Shown here one piece after another: positions 11,221 to 21,903 of a stretch of 64,000 nt of DNA (the stretch's first letter is position 1; each line of letters starts with the position of its first letter). The notes under the pieces are model-generated. The model was given only the letters and a program-made list of their open reading frames with translations. It searched no databases and was not told where the DNA came from. Made by a program: the position numbers and the translations under genes. The stretch is from Aradus depressus. Lineage: Eukaryota > Arthropoda > Insecta > Hemiptera > Aradidae. The stretch is from assembly GCA_963662175.1 (NCBI GenBank), contig OY759215.1, positions 16,915,079 to 16,979,078 on the forward strand, given 5' to 3'.

Positions 11221-11788
11221 CATCAGGATGAGAAATATTTAGAATGAAGCTGATTCTTTGACAAAATGGTCTGGTATCTTGTCTTGAAGCCCTAGTTCCA
11301 TAATGCCCCAGTAGAACCTAAAGTGTCGCCACCAAGTAGCGAAGCGTTCTGTCATTGGTTCATTAATTCTCTTTGCCTCATTGCTTATTCGTATTTATTC
11401 GCCCTTGTCTAAGTAACTAAAACTATCAGAGTTTCTCAGTTTTTTTTTTTTTTTAAATCTGTTCATAATTTTGTAGAGAGAATATGTATTGACTTACTCA
11501 TTGTCAAATGATTCTACTTATTTAGAGAAAAAAACATTCGAGGTGAGAACTGGGCAGGTTGCCACACATCTCTTGACGGTCCCTCTCCGTGGATGGAACT
11601 TAGCCAACTCATTCAAAAACGATTTGTCTCCGTTACTAACATCAATATCACTTTTTTCCCTGTCCTTCTCCTGAGGTTAGTGTCACTCTATTTGTAGCAC
11701 CATCGGCGTCACCTGCATCTGACATTGAAGTGCATCTTCTAAAGTCGGGGGATTGCCAACTGGGGGAGAAGAGATAATTATATGGATT
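11221..11788. other. No recognisable feature
   Basis: The ORF at 11489-11674 (61 aa) is not recognisable. A T16 run is at 11441-11456. Nothing else supports a feature. Confidence 0.45.
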
Positions 11789-12186
11789 ACTAGCAGTAAT
11801 ACCCGGCGTTGCCCGGGGAACTTTGACTTTTCTCCCAATATCTCCTATAAGGCTATTCAGTTCCTCGGCAGTACATTCATGATCTTATAATTTTCAATTA
11901 TTCATACGGAATAAGGCTTATAGTCCTTCAACTGTAGTAACGCTAGCTTTGGAGCTAAAACTAATTTATTCAAAAAAGATTCCTCATTAATCATTGCAGT
12001 GGTTTTTGAGTTACAAAGATTGCGTGGGTGGATGCTGGGATGGACCAGATATTGAGGTACTAATACGCCTATAACCTTCCAGAGACGAAGACGAACAAAT
12101 TTTTAAAAAAATTAATCAAATCCATTAAGCCGTTCGCGAGTTATAGCGGTACAACGCACAGTCATTTTCAGCTTTATATATATGAT
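11789..12186 (+). repeat. Dispersed repeat with ACCCGGCGTTGCCCGGG hallmark
   Basis: It opens with CTAGCAGTAATACCCGGCGT then TGCCCGGGG, and closes with CCATTAAGCCGTTCGCGAG, TATAGCGGTACAACGCACAG and a TATATATATGA end. Both motif sets are familiar from widely distributed invertebrate repeats, probably a retroelement 3' region. No coding sequence is retained. Only one copy is in this window, so the limits come from motifs rather than alignment. Confidence 0.5.
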
Positions 12187-12720
12187 TGAGAGAACGGGCA
12201 AGTGTTAGAGAGACGCATCCACTTGACGCCATTGTATAGCGGCGTTGTTTGATCCGCAAGAAGTATAAAATCACCAGCTATGTACATCCCCAGCACGAAT
12301 TAATCAATTACGTTTTCGCTCTCCCTCCAAAGCCAATCCAGCCAATTCGGGCTAAATCTCAATATTTGACTTACGTAGTAGCTTCTGCATCCTCATACTA
12401 AATGTTTTGTCGATACAATCACTACATCGATAGTTATTAGGGTATTTGAATCGAGCCCTTTCTCTAGTTCCCCCCTTCCCTCGCAGAAAATTGAAAAGTG
12501 CCATCTTTATGGAGTTTTTAATTTAAATATAAAATTTCATGTCGATCATTCATTAAATCTGCTGTTATTGGGAATTTTGAATTGATTCCTTCCTGATCTC
12601 TCAGAATCCCTTCGGCTGATTTCGCTGAAAATTAATAGGTACGTTATAGGGCATTATAAATTAACAAATTAAATTTCGTATCAATACATTCATTACAATG
12701 GCATTTATACGAGTTTTTAG
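12187..12720 (-). mobile_element. Family B copy, minus orientation
   Basis: Landmarks are reversed: ACGAATTAATCAATTACGTT TTCGCTCTCCC, two internal units with CATTACATCGATAGTTATTA and a CTTCGGCTGATTTCGCTGAA motif. The extreme left edge (12187-12265) is uncertain. Confidence 0.6.
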
Positions 12721-13535
12721 GTTATATGTTCCAAATCTGTATTAAGTGACATAAAGCAGTATCGCTGTAAAAAAAACTTTCGTTGATTAGTTCTTTAGCA
12801 GATTGTTACTTTGTTCTTACCTAGAGTAAATAGGGTATCAAAACGACACATTTACCGCTTGGCAACTGGACTGCAGTTGTTACATCAAAAATGAAAAAAG
12901 ATTTTTTACCGATATGCCATAAGACCCTTTGTCAGTATGTACAAGAGATCCAGGATGGTACGAAAATGTGCGCAACTCAATTTTCATAAAAATTGGTGAT
13001 ATGAGCTTTTCTACGCACCTAATTATTTGAGCTTCTTCTGTGCCTGCCGATGTTGATGACTAGATGTTTTAGACAGAAATTTAATTCAATTTTTGTCTTT
13101 CACCTTTCTAAATAATTCAGAATTAAGACATTAATTTGAATGAACCAGAGAACGTGTGAAAAGCCTATGTCATTTTGAAGAAAAAAAAAAAGAAAAAGAA
13201 TGTGAAGTTACGATATATTTTATTAGGTAGATATAATTTGCATATCTGAGATGCGATGTTTCTACATTATTCAGATAAGATAGAAGATATCGCTACGTGG
13301 GACAAATCTACAAGGGAATATATTATCCAGAAACTAGCTGACTTGGTGGGCCAACCTCTAACGAGTAAATCAGTTTTGTCACTCGTAATTCAAAAATTTA
13401 GGTAAATTATATGAATAAAACCTACGCCATTGGTGCCCACAACGCTTCCAATTCAGAATGTGAATGTAGTTTTGCTACTCCATGATGTAATGTCAGAAAA
13501 TGCTTTTTAACTGGAAATTTTTCGGAAGTAAATAA
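12721..13535. other. No recognisable feature
   Basis: A+T-rich sequence leading up to the tandem array. A poly-A run with GAAAAAGAA is at 13178-13200. No convincing ORF. Confidence 0.45.
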
Positions 13536-14567
13536 ATACTCTACACTTGCAGTTATTTGCAGTTCAGTATTCAGCCACATTCCTCATACGAATGTACGGA
13601 GCTTCAGACTGTCACACTATATTCCACACTTGCAGTTATTTGTTGTCGTTCAGTATTTAACCACTTCCCTCATATGAACCGGTGGAGCTTGAGACTCGCT
13701 TGTCACAGTATACTCTACACTTGCAGTTATTTGCAGTTCAGTATTCAGCCACATTCCTCATACGAATGTACGGAGCTTCAGACTGTCACACTATATTCCA
13801 CACTTGCAGTTATTTGTTGTCGTTCAGTATTTAACCACTTTCCTCATATGAACCGGTGGAGCTTGAGACTCGCTTGTCACAGTATACTCTACTCTTGCAG
13901 TTATTTGCAGTTCAGTATTCAGCCACATTCCTCATACGAATGTACGGAGCTTCAGACTGTCACACTATATTCCACACTTGCAGTTATTTGTTGTCGTTCA
14001 GTATTTAACCACTTTCCTCATATGAACCGGTGGAGCTTGAGACTCGCTTGTCACAGTATACTCTACTCTTGCAGTTATTTGCAGTTCAGTATTCAGCCAC
14101 ATTCCTCATACGAATGTACGGAGCTTCAGACTGTCACACTATATTCCACACTTGCAGTTATTTGTTGTCGTTCAGTATTTAACCACTTTCCTCATATGAA
14201 CCGGTGGAGCTTGAGACTCGCTTGTCACAGTATACTCTACACTTGCAGTTATTTGCAGTTCAGTATTCAGCCACATTCCTCATACGAATGTACGGAGCTT
14301 CAGACTGTCACACTATATTCCACACTTGCAGTTATTTGTTGTCGTTCAGTATTTAACCACTTTCCTCATATGAACCGGTGGAGCTTGAGACTCGCTTGTC
14401 ACAGTATACTCTACACTTGCAGTTATTTGCAGTTCAGTATTCAGCCACATTCCTCATACGAATGTACGGAGCTTCAGACTGTCACACTATATTCCACACT
14501 TGCAGTTATTTGTTGTCGTTCAGTATTTAACCACTTCCCTCATATGAACCGGTGGAGCTTGAGACTG
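13536..14567. repeat. Higher-order tandem array: 174-bp unit = 83-bp + 91-bp monomers, about 5.9 copies
   Basis: Unit starts (CAGTTATTTGCAGTTCAGTA) fall at 13550, 13724, 13898, 14072, 14246 and 14420, exactly 174 bp apart. Each unit contains two diverged monomers: A (83 bp, CATACGAATGTACGGAGCTT) and B (91 bp, CATATGAACCGGTGGAGCTT). Both start CAGTTATTTG and end CTTG. Copies are almost identical, so expansion or homogenisation is recent. The 13557-14570 plus-strand ORF (337 aa, 58-residue periodicity, with YECTELQTVTLYSTLAV) is open only because 174 is a multiple of 3 and one frame lacks stops. It has no ATG context or family, and I do not call it a gene. Confidence 0.95.
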
Positions 14568-16711
14568 TAACCCGGAGCCTACTCGTAGTTGTTATAACGA
14601 TACCATCAGATTTCATTTCAATGCTATCCTTTTCGGGAAAAATCCCGCCTCTCTCGCTACTACGACCAACAACTGTTTAATGCATTCTGCATATTCTATT
14701 CCACGTGATAAATTACTTGTTTTCATTTCAACATACATACAGGTTACAAAATATATTTGGAACCGTTCGGTTCATTTAAGTAAATGAATTCACATTTCAG
14801 TGACAGGGGCCATATTGAAGAGATTGTGTCGATCAGCTTTGACCAAATTTGGTACGTCTATCGAAATTATACAACGAGGTAGTTTTATTTATTTATTTTA
14901 AACTGATATCTGCCAAACTAATCTGAAACATTTTATGAAACTCCTATGCTGATTTGTAACCTTCTCTGGAAATAACTTTGTTATAAACTTCTTTGAAAAA
15001 GGCCGTTCTTTTCGTTTCGTTTATCATTTACAATCATTTTTTCATCTATCCAGTTTGCACTAAGGCTATTGACATCGATCTGCATGTATTAAAAAATCGT
15101 AAAAAAAAAGTTGATAAACAAGCAAGAATAACCTAAGAAAAAAATTATTCGGTGAATCCACTTATTTAATTAATCCAATTGATATAATAATCTCAATTTA
15201 TCAGCACCTCTGAAGCTCGATGATCATCGATCTCTACTCAATATCGCTTACGAACTACTTCTAGAGCATAGAGGTACTATTCTCTCTGAAGGAGACAATT
15301 CGGCGAACAAAAAGAAGAGAAAAGTCATTGTTTATTGATCGCTATCTATAGGAAAGTAAGCAACTTTGTCACAGTTGGCTTACTAAGTTTCCGCTCTCTC
15401 TTTTCAAGTCCTAAAGCTATGAATCACGATCATATACTTCGAATTTCTTAGCTCGTCCTCATTGGCTATATGATTGAGAATGTACTGTCGAGCAAGTTTA
15501 GAACGGACCCACCTCTGTTTCAACACTGACCCCTCATGTAAAGGCAGTTTACCAACCCAATTACAAAAAATTTCTCCAAAAAAATTTAAAATTTTTCCAA
15601 TTTTATATAATAAAAAAAAATATATTTGAATAAATGAATCTGGGACGTGTAACCATTAACACCACCAAATTACTCACTTACTCCTGGACTTGAAAAGTAA
15701 TACCGCATAATTTTCCTATTTAGGCAGTCATGGTCTACTTCACATTTATGCAAATTAGTTGTAAATTTATAGTTCCAATCAGCACAAAGGAAGCCGCTCT
15801 GTTTCGATAAATTTTTTATGATTTTTACCCAAGTTCAAAAATGCCGTTTTCTTATCTTAGAAGCAATTTTTTTTTCTTTCTGTCTTGTCCTAAAAGCCTT
15901 TAGGTTTCTAATTTTAACTTTCCTTATCACAAGAAAAAATTTCAATAGTCGATTTTTTAGTAGTCGATTTTTGATTGGATTAAGTAGAAAACAGCCACCA
16001 TATTTTATTAAACGCGCTCCCTAGAACACGATATGTTTCCGTTCGCACAATAACTTCCGAGGGTTTATTTCGATTTTTTGACAATTAATTCTTGTAAAAA
16101 TGAATATTCAGTTCATTAACCAAAAGTCAGACCATCAGGGGGTGCAAGGTTAAATATTGTCATTAAGCACCAGATTTTGAGGACGGGAAAAAGCTTCAAT
16201 AATGCAAGCTAAAGACAATTTTACCAGATTCAGGACTTCGGAGAAGCAGAAGAGCTTTTCTCTCCTCAGAATCTCCTTATGGTCAGAATACAAATGTTGA
16301 TATATCCCCAGAACATGTTCTCAAATTCCAGAACAAGGCGGCTGTGTTGTCTCCTGTCCCTTGTTGGATGTACTTTGTGATTCTGTTGTGTGCTGGCACC
16401 AGACAGATATAACTCTCCAACATGAGTACGTGTTCTGTATGACCAGAGACCGGTCCTCCGCCAGTTGGTATGCTCATCACGGGACCTCGGATATGACCCC
16501 CAAACATCTGTGTGTGTGGTCAAAACTGTCTTCTCCGCATCCCTATCAATTTTTTTTTTTTTTTTAAAGTATATTTTGGCAAAATATAACCTGGAGTGAT
16601 GCGGTTGAAAACGTTGGTTAACAAATTGAAAACTGAAATTTCAGGATAACTATAGGAAAGTAGTTTAGGTATATGAAGACTATGAAACCATATTAACAAT
16701 CTAGGTTAATT
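14568..16711. other. Long stretch without a supported gene
   Basis: 14568-15817 is A+T-rich and featureless. The ORF at 15818-16024 is low complexity. At 16130-16545 composition rises to moderate G+C and several overlapping 70-85 aa ORFs exist on both strands (minus 16266-16523 and 16283-16507, plus 16361-16567). Their mutual overlap and lack of motifs argue against any one of them. A T17-type run follows at 16549. Confidence 0.4.
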
Positions 16712-17262
16712 TATGTATTCATTTATTTATTACTACATTGAAGCCTATTAAGGCTTATTGTAGAGAGTTGGGGTACAAATGAATGTACATCCGATATAAT
16801 AATAAAGTCAGAATATTATGGCTTAATAAATTTCTAAATATTATAATAAATGCGCACATTTACTTGTATACATACACTTTGTACTTAAACTGCCAATAAG
16901 TATTTATCAAAAACTTAATATGAAAATCTCAACTTTAATTCATTTTTCATTATCTTTATTTTTGTTTTTTTGTCCTCTATTCTTAATTTTAATTTCATTT
17001 TCCCCTTCCCTTCCCCTCCTTTCCCTTTTTTTCCTTTCCCCCTTTAATTGTTATTGTAAGTTAGATTTTTTAATGTTTGCTTTTTTAAATTAATAGAATT
17101 TAGAATATAGTAATAGACATCATTAATTTGCTCTATAGAAACAATCTCTAATATTCTAATAATATTACTTTCATCTTCATCAGAGTTTTTAATAGATTTA
17201 GATAAATATCTTTCTCTAATATTATTATACAAAGGACAGTTAAATAAAAAATGAACAATATG
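16712..17262 (-). mobile_element. 5'-truncated LINE with AATAAATGAAT-type 3' end
   Basis: On the minus strand a coding stub (17044-17262) is followed by a 3' UTR with a purine-rich block (16998-17042) and a terminus CAATAAGCCTTAATAGGCTT then AATAAATAAATGAATAC. The motif TTTATGTA occurs at both edges (about 16712 and 17266), compatible with a short target duplication. Confidence 0.65.
17044..17262 (-). pseudogene. LINE C-terminal stub
   Basis: The frame runs from the truncation edge: HIVHFLFNCPLYNNIRERYL, then about 45 residues to a stop at 17044. H-F-L-F-x-C-P-L-Y followed by R-x-R-Y is the usual ending of the post-RT CCHC region in Jockey/CR1/I-type LINEs; the two upstream cysteines are lost by truncation. 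The downstream residues (DEDESNIIRILEIVSIEQI) are ordinary for such tails. Non-functional; clade unresolved. Confidence 0.65.
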
Positions 17263-17439
17263 GTTTATTTATGTACCTATTAAAAAGCACTCAAGCTGCC
17301 ACAACTGAAAATGAAGAACAGTTTTCGCTTTTCGTCTTCTATGAAAAATAAATTGAAATAGTTTTACGAGTGGAGACATCCTTACTCCGTTGGCGACGGA
17401 GCCTGAAGATCCTTGACCGCCCACATCAGCCACCTCGTG

Positions 17440-17710
17440 CGCCACTGATTGCCGGGTCACCACGCATCCTTCTTCACAGGGTCCATCTCAGCTATACTGA
17501 TAGGGCAGCTTGCGGTCCGCTTCTCTGCTTATGCCAAGCTTGCCGCAAGCGCCGTGACTTCATGTCTGCAACTACGCGCGGGTATTGTCAGAAGATGTCC
17601 CTCGGCTCGTTCTGCTGCTCTACTTCCAGGGTTTCTCTATCCTATCTCTATTTTCCGCAACACTTTATTGTCAAATGTCTGGAAACGCTTTTCCAGATGT
17701 ATGGTCAAGG
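17440..17710 (+). repeat. Repeat family E, copy 1
   Basis: Shares scattered but collinear blocks with 58185-58445: GCGCCAC, GCATCCTTCTTC, TGTGGTCCGCTTC/TGCGGTCCGCTTC, CTTCATGTCTG, AAGATGTCCCTC, TTTCTCTAT, and ACAACACTTTATTRTCAAA. Overlapping ORFs (17370-17741 and others) are open through it in three frames, so none is persuasive. The family is not identified. Confidence 0.5.
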
Positions 17711-18141
17711 TTCATGTTTCATACCCATAGATCAGGACTGACGTTAAAAATAAGATCCTACAATTATGTGCATTACTTCCTTAATTGTTTTTTGCAGATA
17801 TGAACCTTTCTTTTTTGAGTAACTAATGACATATTTTAAATAATTTACCCATTTTTATTTAACAAATAAAAGTCAAATCAGCTTTATTTGAAAATAAATT
17901 ATTTGGAATTATTGACATATATTCTTTATAACTCCATATAATTTATTTTCAAATAAGTTATTTGACAGAAGTTTCAGATGATTTACTTTCAAATAAAATA
18001 ATGGGCCATGGATGTTGTAAATTACTAAATAACAGCATTATAGACACATTGCTAATATGCATCGGCCAATAAAAAAAATATAATAAAATACCATACAGCC
18101 ACTATAACAAAACAAAAGCATAACCTACCATACAGCTACTA

Positions 18142-18405
18142 GTTAGTTATTATGACTCATGCCCGGGCTTTAACTACAAGGTCATATCGGCCACTACCAG
18201 AGCGCTCTTTCGTCACTCTGGTGGACATGAGCCTGAGTATACAATGGGGGCCCTAAATTTTGCCTACCCTAAATTTTTATTCACCTAGGATAGGGGTCTT
18301 TAACGAGTACCTGACATCGTACAGGCTCGGGACCATCGCTTAACGTCCCATCCGAAGGACGGCGTGCTTAAGTTTATTTTACCTCCCAGATAAAATAAAC
18401 TATAG
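18142..18405 (-). mobile_element. SINE-A lacking the tRNA head
   Basis: Starts AGTTAGTTATTATGACTCAT (tail complement), runs through CGGGCTTTAACTACAAGGTC and AGCGCTCTTTCGTCACTC, the body, and stops after CAGATAAAATAAACTATAGG, so the tRNA-like head is missing. Confidence 0.88.
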
Positions 18406-19199
18406 GCTTATATAGGTACTGGAGCAATGGCGATGTGAACATGCCGAACTTTTTCTTTCAATTTTGTGTACATTTTTCTTTGATGAAACATTAATAGAGT
18501 GCTGTGATTTTTAAATGACAGTTTCAACTGAGAAGAACTATGATAGTGTGAGTGGATCTTCTGTCTGAGAGGCTTCTAAGAGGTGATTGATTGGTTCCTT
18601 TCTTCCGGCATTTCTTTTCCTACATTCTTAAGAATGGTGGAAAAGAAATAATATGACAATATTGTCGGCTACTCCCAGATCCCTTCTTCCGTTACAATGT
18701 CCTGTGGTTCTGTCAGGTCTTGATGACTTTTCTTGTTGTTGCCGCTACCAACTGCATACTGACCCCGCCATTGCCACTGCACCTGGTGGGGACCGCAGTG
18801 CACCGTCCAACTCCCCTACTCCTTTCATCAGCCTCTCTATCATGGGGAGATAAGATGGCGGAAACCCCATCTTTCAACTCCGTTTCTGACACACTTCCCT
18901 CACCCACACCTCTTTCTATAGATGACTTGTTTCATATTTCCAAGAAGTTAATCTGTTTATCAGACGCCCTCGTAATGTGAATTTGAATTTTTGCAGTTTG
19001 AATATGCAGAAAACTTTTTTTTTAAAGATATACAGTTATACAGTTTAGGCTGTTTCACTTATTGAAATTATGATAACTTAAAGTTAGTTATATTGCGTTA
19101 TATAACGCATTTCAAGCCCCTCGTCCGCTGTTACGAACAATAATTCGAAACTCCCTCCTTCCTCGATGCGTTACGTAATTTATGAACGGACCCTAACAA
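18406..19199. other. No supported gene
   Basis: 18650-18960 is richer in G+C and has ORFs in three frames (plus 18653-18853, 18720-18980; minus 18713-18907). They overlap each other and lack motifs. The rest is A+T-rich. Confidence 0.4.
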
Positions 19200-19450
19200 A
19201 GAATACAAGCTACTTAGGTCTACAGTAGCACCTAAAAAGCCGATTTCTCTCCAAGGACTCAAAAATTGTCTTGTACAAGAATCTCATCCGCCCAGTATTT
19301 TTTTCTTTTTTTTTTTTTCTTTTCTTAGGTGCTCCTGACCCCCTGAGGGGGGGTCGGCCACTTCACCCTAAATCCGCCCAGTATTGACATATGGCTCGAA
19401 GCAAGGACCATTTTGAAGATGAGTGAGATCTAATGGTCTTCAAAAGAGAC
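19200..19450 (+). pseudogene. RTE-type LINE reverse transcriptase fragment
   Basis: Plus-strand reading gives HLKSRFLSKDSKIVLYKNLI, then RPV before an insertion; after it, LTYGSKQGPF, and in other frames LMVFKRDILRRIRP. The pattern K-x2-LYK-x-LIRPVxTYGSExW...FERKILRRI is the end of the RT domain in RTE clade LINEs. Stops and frameshifts are present, and a 72-bp insertion (19300-19371) interrupts it. Only this short part is recognisable. A second possible fragment is at 21030-21200. Confidence 0.6.
19300..19371 (-). mobile_element. 72-bp retroposed insert with 14-bp target duplication
   Basis: ATCCGCCCAGTATT occurs at 19286-19299 and again at 19372-19385, flanking 72 bp. The insert begins with a T-rich run on the plus strand, so it is a poly-A-tailed insert in minus orientation. 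Its body contains CCCCCTGAGGGGGGGTCGG, a near-palindromic G/C hairpin. It matches nothing else in the window. Confidence 0.8.
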
Positions 19451-20374
19451 ATTCTTCGTCGAATACGTCCCCGTTTCGTACATCTTGGACGTCGTTAAGA
19501 TCATAAAGTTAGAAAGACTGAGATGAGCTAGATATATAGCCGGGTAGGGATGAGAGCAAAGAAAGTGCTTACAGAGAGGATGCGAGTGTTACTATCTGGA
19601 AATTCTGATAGACACAGAATGATCTGTCTGAACCACCAGAATTTATATAATATTGTTGCTACGCACATACTTTCATGGGTGTGTCTTTTCAAAAATAAGG
19701 CAAAATTCCAATCTTGCTTTTCGACAAATTACTTTCCATTTCGATCACATATTTTAAAATACCTCACCGTTAGAATTAAATAAGCAGACTCATTTATCAG
19801 GTACGAAAATAAAAAAGAATTGTTTTCCCACCTGTCTTCTGGAGAAAACAGGATTATAGTTGAAGGACGTTGTAAATAAAACAAAAAATTGTATTTTTCC
19901 TCTCAAGAGAAAATATCAAAGCAAGAGTATTCCTAAAAAATAAAAAGGGATAAAAGTCTAGGAATACTTTTACATACTTCAACTTTTATTTAACAATATT
20001 TTTACTTTTCCAAAGAGAATTTATAATGACATCAGAAACAAAATTAGACCACTTCTGGAAAATGAAAGCATGTAGAGTATACGAGTATGTCGTTCCTGCT
20101 CACTTTAGGGTTCCGTTGGTCGAATACGTATACGAAAGTATATTAAAGAGTGTTAAAAAACCCCCACTCTTCTCTGATATGAACCCAGACATAAATCAAT
20201 GGGGCAAAATTAATAAAGGAATCAGGAAATAATAAGTAAAAAATAAATGCAATATATTCAGGTTGTGGTGGGTAGAAAACCTGCTTCAAATAACATCTAT
20301 ATTTTATTAAAATTAGCATACTTATCCATGGGCTTGCTCTTCAACTATGGAGGTTCTTAACCCTTTGTACAGTG
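19451..20374. other. No supported gene; one short ORF of normal composition
   Basis: The ORF at 20026-20232 (68 aa; VPAHFRVPLVEYVYESILKS, MNPDINQWGKINKGIRK) has protein-like composition and is preceded by a pyrimidine-rich TTTTTACTTTTCCAAAG that could be a splice acceptor. I recognise no family. It may be an exon or chance. Confidence 0.3.
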
Positions 20375-20770
20375 GCGTAGATAGCCCTAAGTTGGTATCA
20401 AAATTTCTAGTGGGACCCTTTTACGGAAAATAAAAAAAAACACTCGCATAAACAAAATTTTTCTGAAAATATCAAAAACAACCAAAACTATAAAAATATT
20501 CTAGTGGTTAAATAGGTACTTTTCTTACCTTTTTTTCGGCGAACGTATTTATTATATCATCCATAGTTGAAGATTTTAGTTTCTCAAGTTCTTCTTTTTC
20601 TAAGGACAGTATTGATAAATCCGATAGTCGTTCTTGTCCCATAGTTCTAAGATAATTTTTAATAAGTTAATATTTTTTAATTTAGAAATATAGGCTTGGC
20701 ATTTATCAATATGACTATGGATAATATTTTACGTATGTTGGGGCCCTTCTAGCTCGGGGGCCCTGTATCA
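20371..20770 (-). mobile_element. hAT-type transposon remnant
   Basis: The left edge ACAGTGGCGTAGATAGCCC resembles hAT terminal repeats of the CAGTGGCG...CCC kind. The right edge has GGGGCCCTTCTAGCTC and GGGGGCCCTG. Inside is the C-terminal end of a hAT transposase on the minus strand. I could not pair the two ends cleanly, so the limits are approximate. Confidence 0.6.
20531..20665 (-). pseudogene. hAT transposase C-terminus (TTF-zinc-finger/ZMYM-like type)
   Basis: The minus-strand reading gives IKNYLRTMGQERLSDLSILS, then LEKEELEKLKSSTMDDIINT and FAEKK. The pattern NYLRSTMSQERLSxLxxLSIE...IIDxFAxxKAR is the C-terminal tail of hAT transposases of the TTF-type/ZMYM-like group, just after the dimerisation helices. 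An in-frame stop lies immediately upstream. About 45 residues survive; non-functional. Confidence 0.7.
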
Positions 20771-21394
20771 TTTTTGCTTGATTACAGTACTTTCCTATAC
20801 TTAAAGTATATTAAAAAAGTAAAAAGCCGTCCCAGGTCAGGTTTGGCTGGAAGCTGCTGCTTGTTCTGGGTGTCGTTCAGTCTGATGCCCGGTACACAGG
20901 CATCATAATAAATGTAGTCTGACTCCGTTCCTGGCAATTACAAACTAAAAAAACTCAGAGAACGCTAAACCATTACATAATATATATAAAACTGGAATGA
21001 GACTTTGTCTTTAAAAAGGGAAGAGGGAAGGGCACTTTTGGAACGGAAAATCCCAAGAAGGATTTACAGATCAATCTGTGGAGGACATGATGGTACTCCA
21101 GGAACTGTAAAGAAGTCCTGATTTGGAAGCTACTGTGAGGAAGAGGATCTTAACGTGGGGCTTGGTCAAGCAGAAAGATTAGATAGAATGATGAGAAGGT
21201 CCATATATATTAGCCATAAAGGTGTTATTTAGTTATTTACAACATACATGGCCCCGCGACGGAGTTCCATCTATGAAATAAAACTCTCCCAAACGCGATT
21301 CCAACCCGCAACAATGAGACCAAATAGCCCGCAGGGCCACCATGGTCCCTTTTTAAACCAGTAGAAACAACACAAGAAAAAAAAAATTATGTGT
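20771..21394. other. Possible LINE residue, otherwise unassigned
   Basis: At 21020-21200 the plus strand reads EEGRALLERKIPRRIYRSIC, then GGHDGTPG and AERLDRMMRR, reminiscent of the RTE LINE end (ERKILRRIYGP...RLxRMxRR). It is decayed and short. 20820-20950 contains a moderately G+C-rich unassigned stretch. Confidence 0.35.
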
Positions 21395-21656
21395 CCATAA
21401 CAGGATTGTCTTATACCAACCAAGTTTTTACATATCACTCCCCCCCCCCCCCCTCTAATTCAATTTACACGAGTATTACTGGATATATGAAGAAAGTAAT
21501 GTGTTGGCATCAGCAATTTTTTTTTTTTGTATCATTGTATAGCATGATTCTGAGAGTGATTTGCTTACACCACCAGTTTAAAATGAATTTGAGTTGGGGA
21601 AATATTAAAAGAATGATCTGTAAAAAAGTGGTTGGTATAACGAAGTTCTGTTATGG
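21395..21656. mobile_element. MITE family C, copy 1
   Basis: Terminal inverted repeats: left CCATAACAGGATTGTCTTAT then ACCAACCAAGTTTTTAC; right, reverse-complemented, CCATAACAGAACTTCGTTAT then ACCAACCACTTTTTTAC. Further copies lie at 23004-23214 and 43480-43738. About 210-260 bp, no coding capacity, with the internal motif GTAATGTGTTGGCATCAGC. Superfamily unknown. The 21391-21693 ORF over it is incidental. Confidence 0.82.
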
Positions 21657-21676
21657 TCTCACAAATATTACATTTT

Positions 21677-21903
21677 TGAATACTAATGAATAAAAAACTT
21701 AAAAACAAGTCAAAAAATCCCAATTTATTTATATGAACACAATATATTTCACTCGTTAGAGCATTCTCAAGTGTACAGACAGATACAGACTCTGTATCTG
21801 ACTGTACACTTGAGAATGCTCTAACGAGTGAAATATATTGTGTTCATATAAATAAAGTGGGATTTTTTGACTTGTTTTTAAGTTTTTTATTCATTAGTAT
21901 TCA
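21677..21903. repeat. 227-bp near-perfect palindrome (1-nt centre)
   Basis: Centred on C21790: AGATACAGA-C-TCTGTATCT. Arms extend about 113 nt each way, outermost TGAATACTAATG / CATTAGTATTCA. I see only two mismatches: the A at 21779 opposite the A at 21801, and an AATTT versus CTTT difference near 21721-21724 / 21857. It starts about 20 bp beyond MITE C copy 1. See findings. Confidence 0.93.

Noticed and set aside
13557..14570. 337-aa repetitive ORF as a protein-coding gene
   Set aside because: The frame is open only because the tandem unit is 174 bp with one stop-free frame. Codon pattern and residues show no family, signal or start context.
16266..16567. Overlapping ORFs at 16.3-16.6 kb as an exon
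   Set aside because: Three frames on two strands are open together because of local composition; none has a recognised motif.
18653..18980. Overlapping ORFs at 18.7 kb as a gene
   Set aside because: Open in several frames on both strands with no motif. A G+C bump alone is not support.
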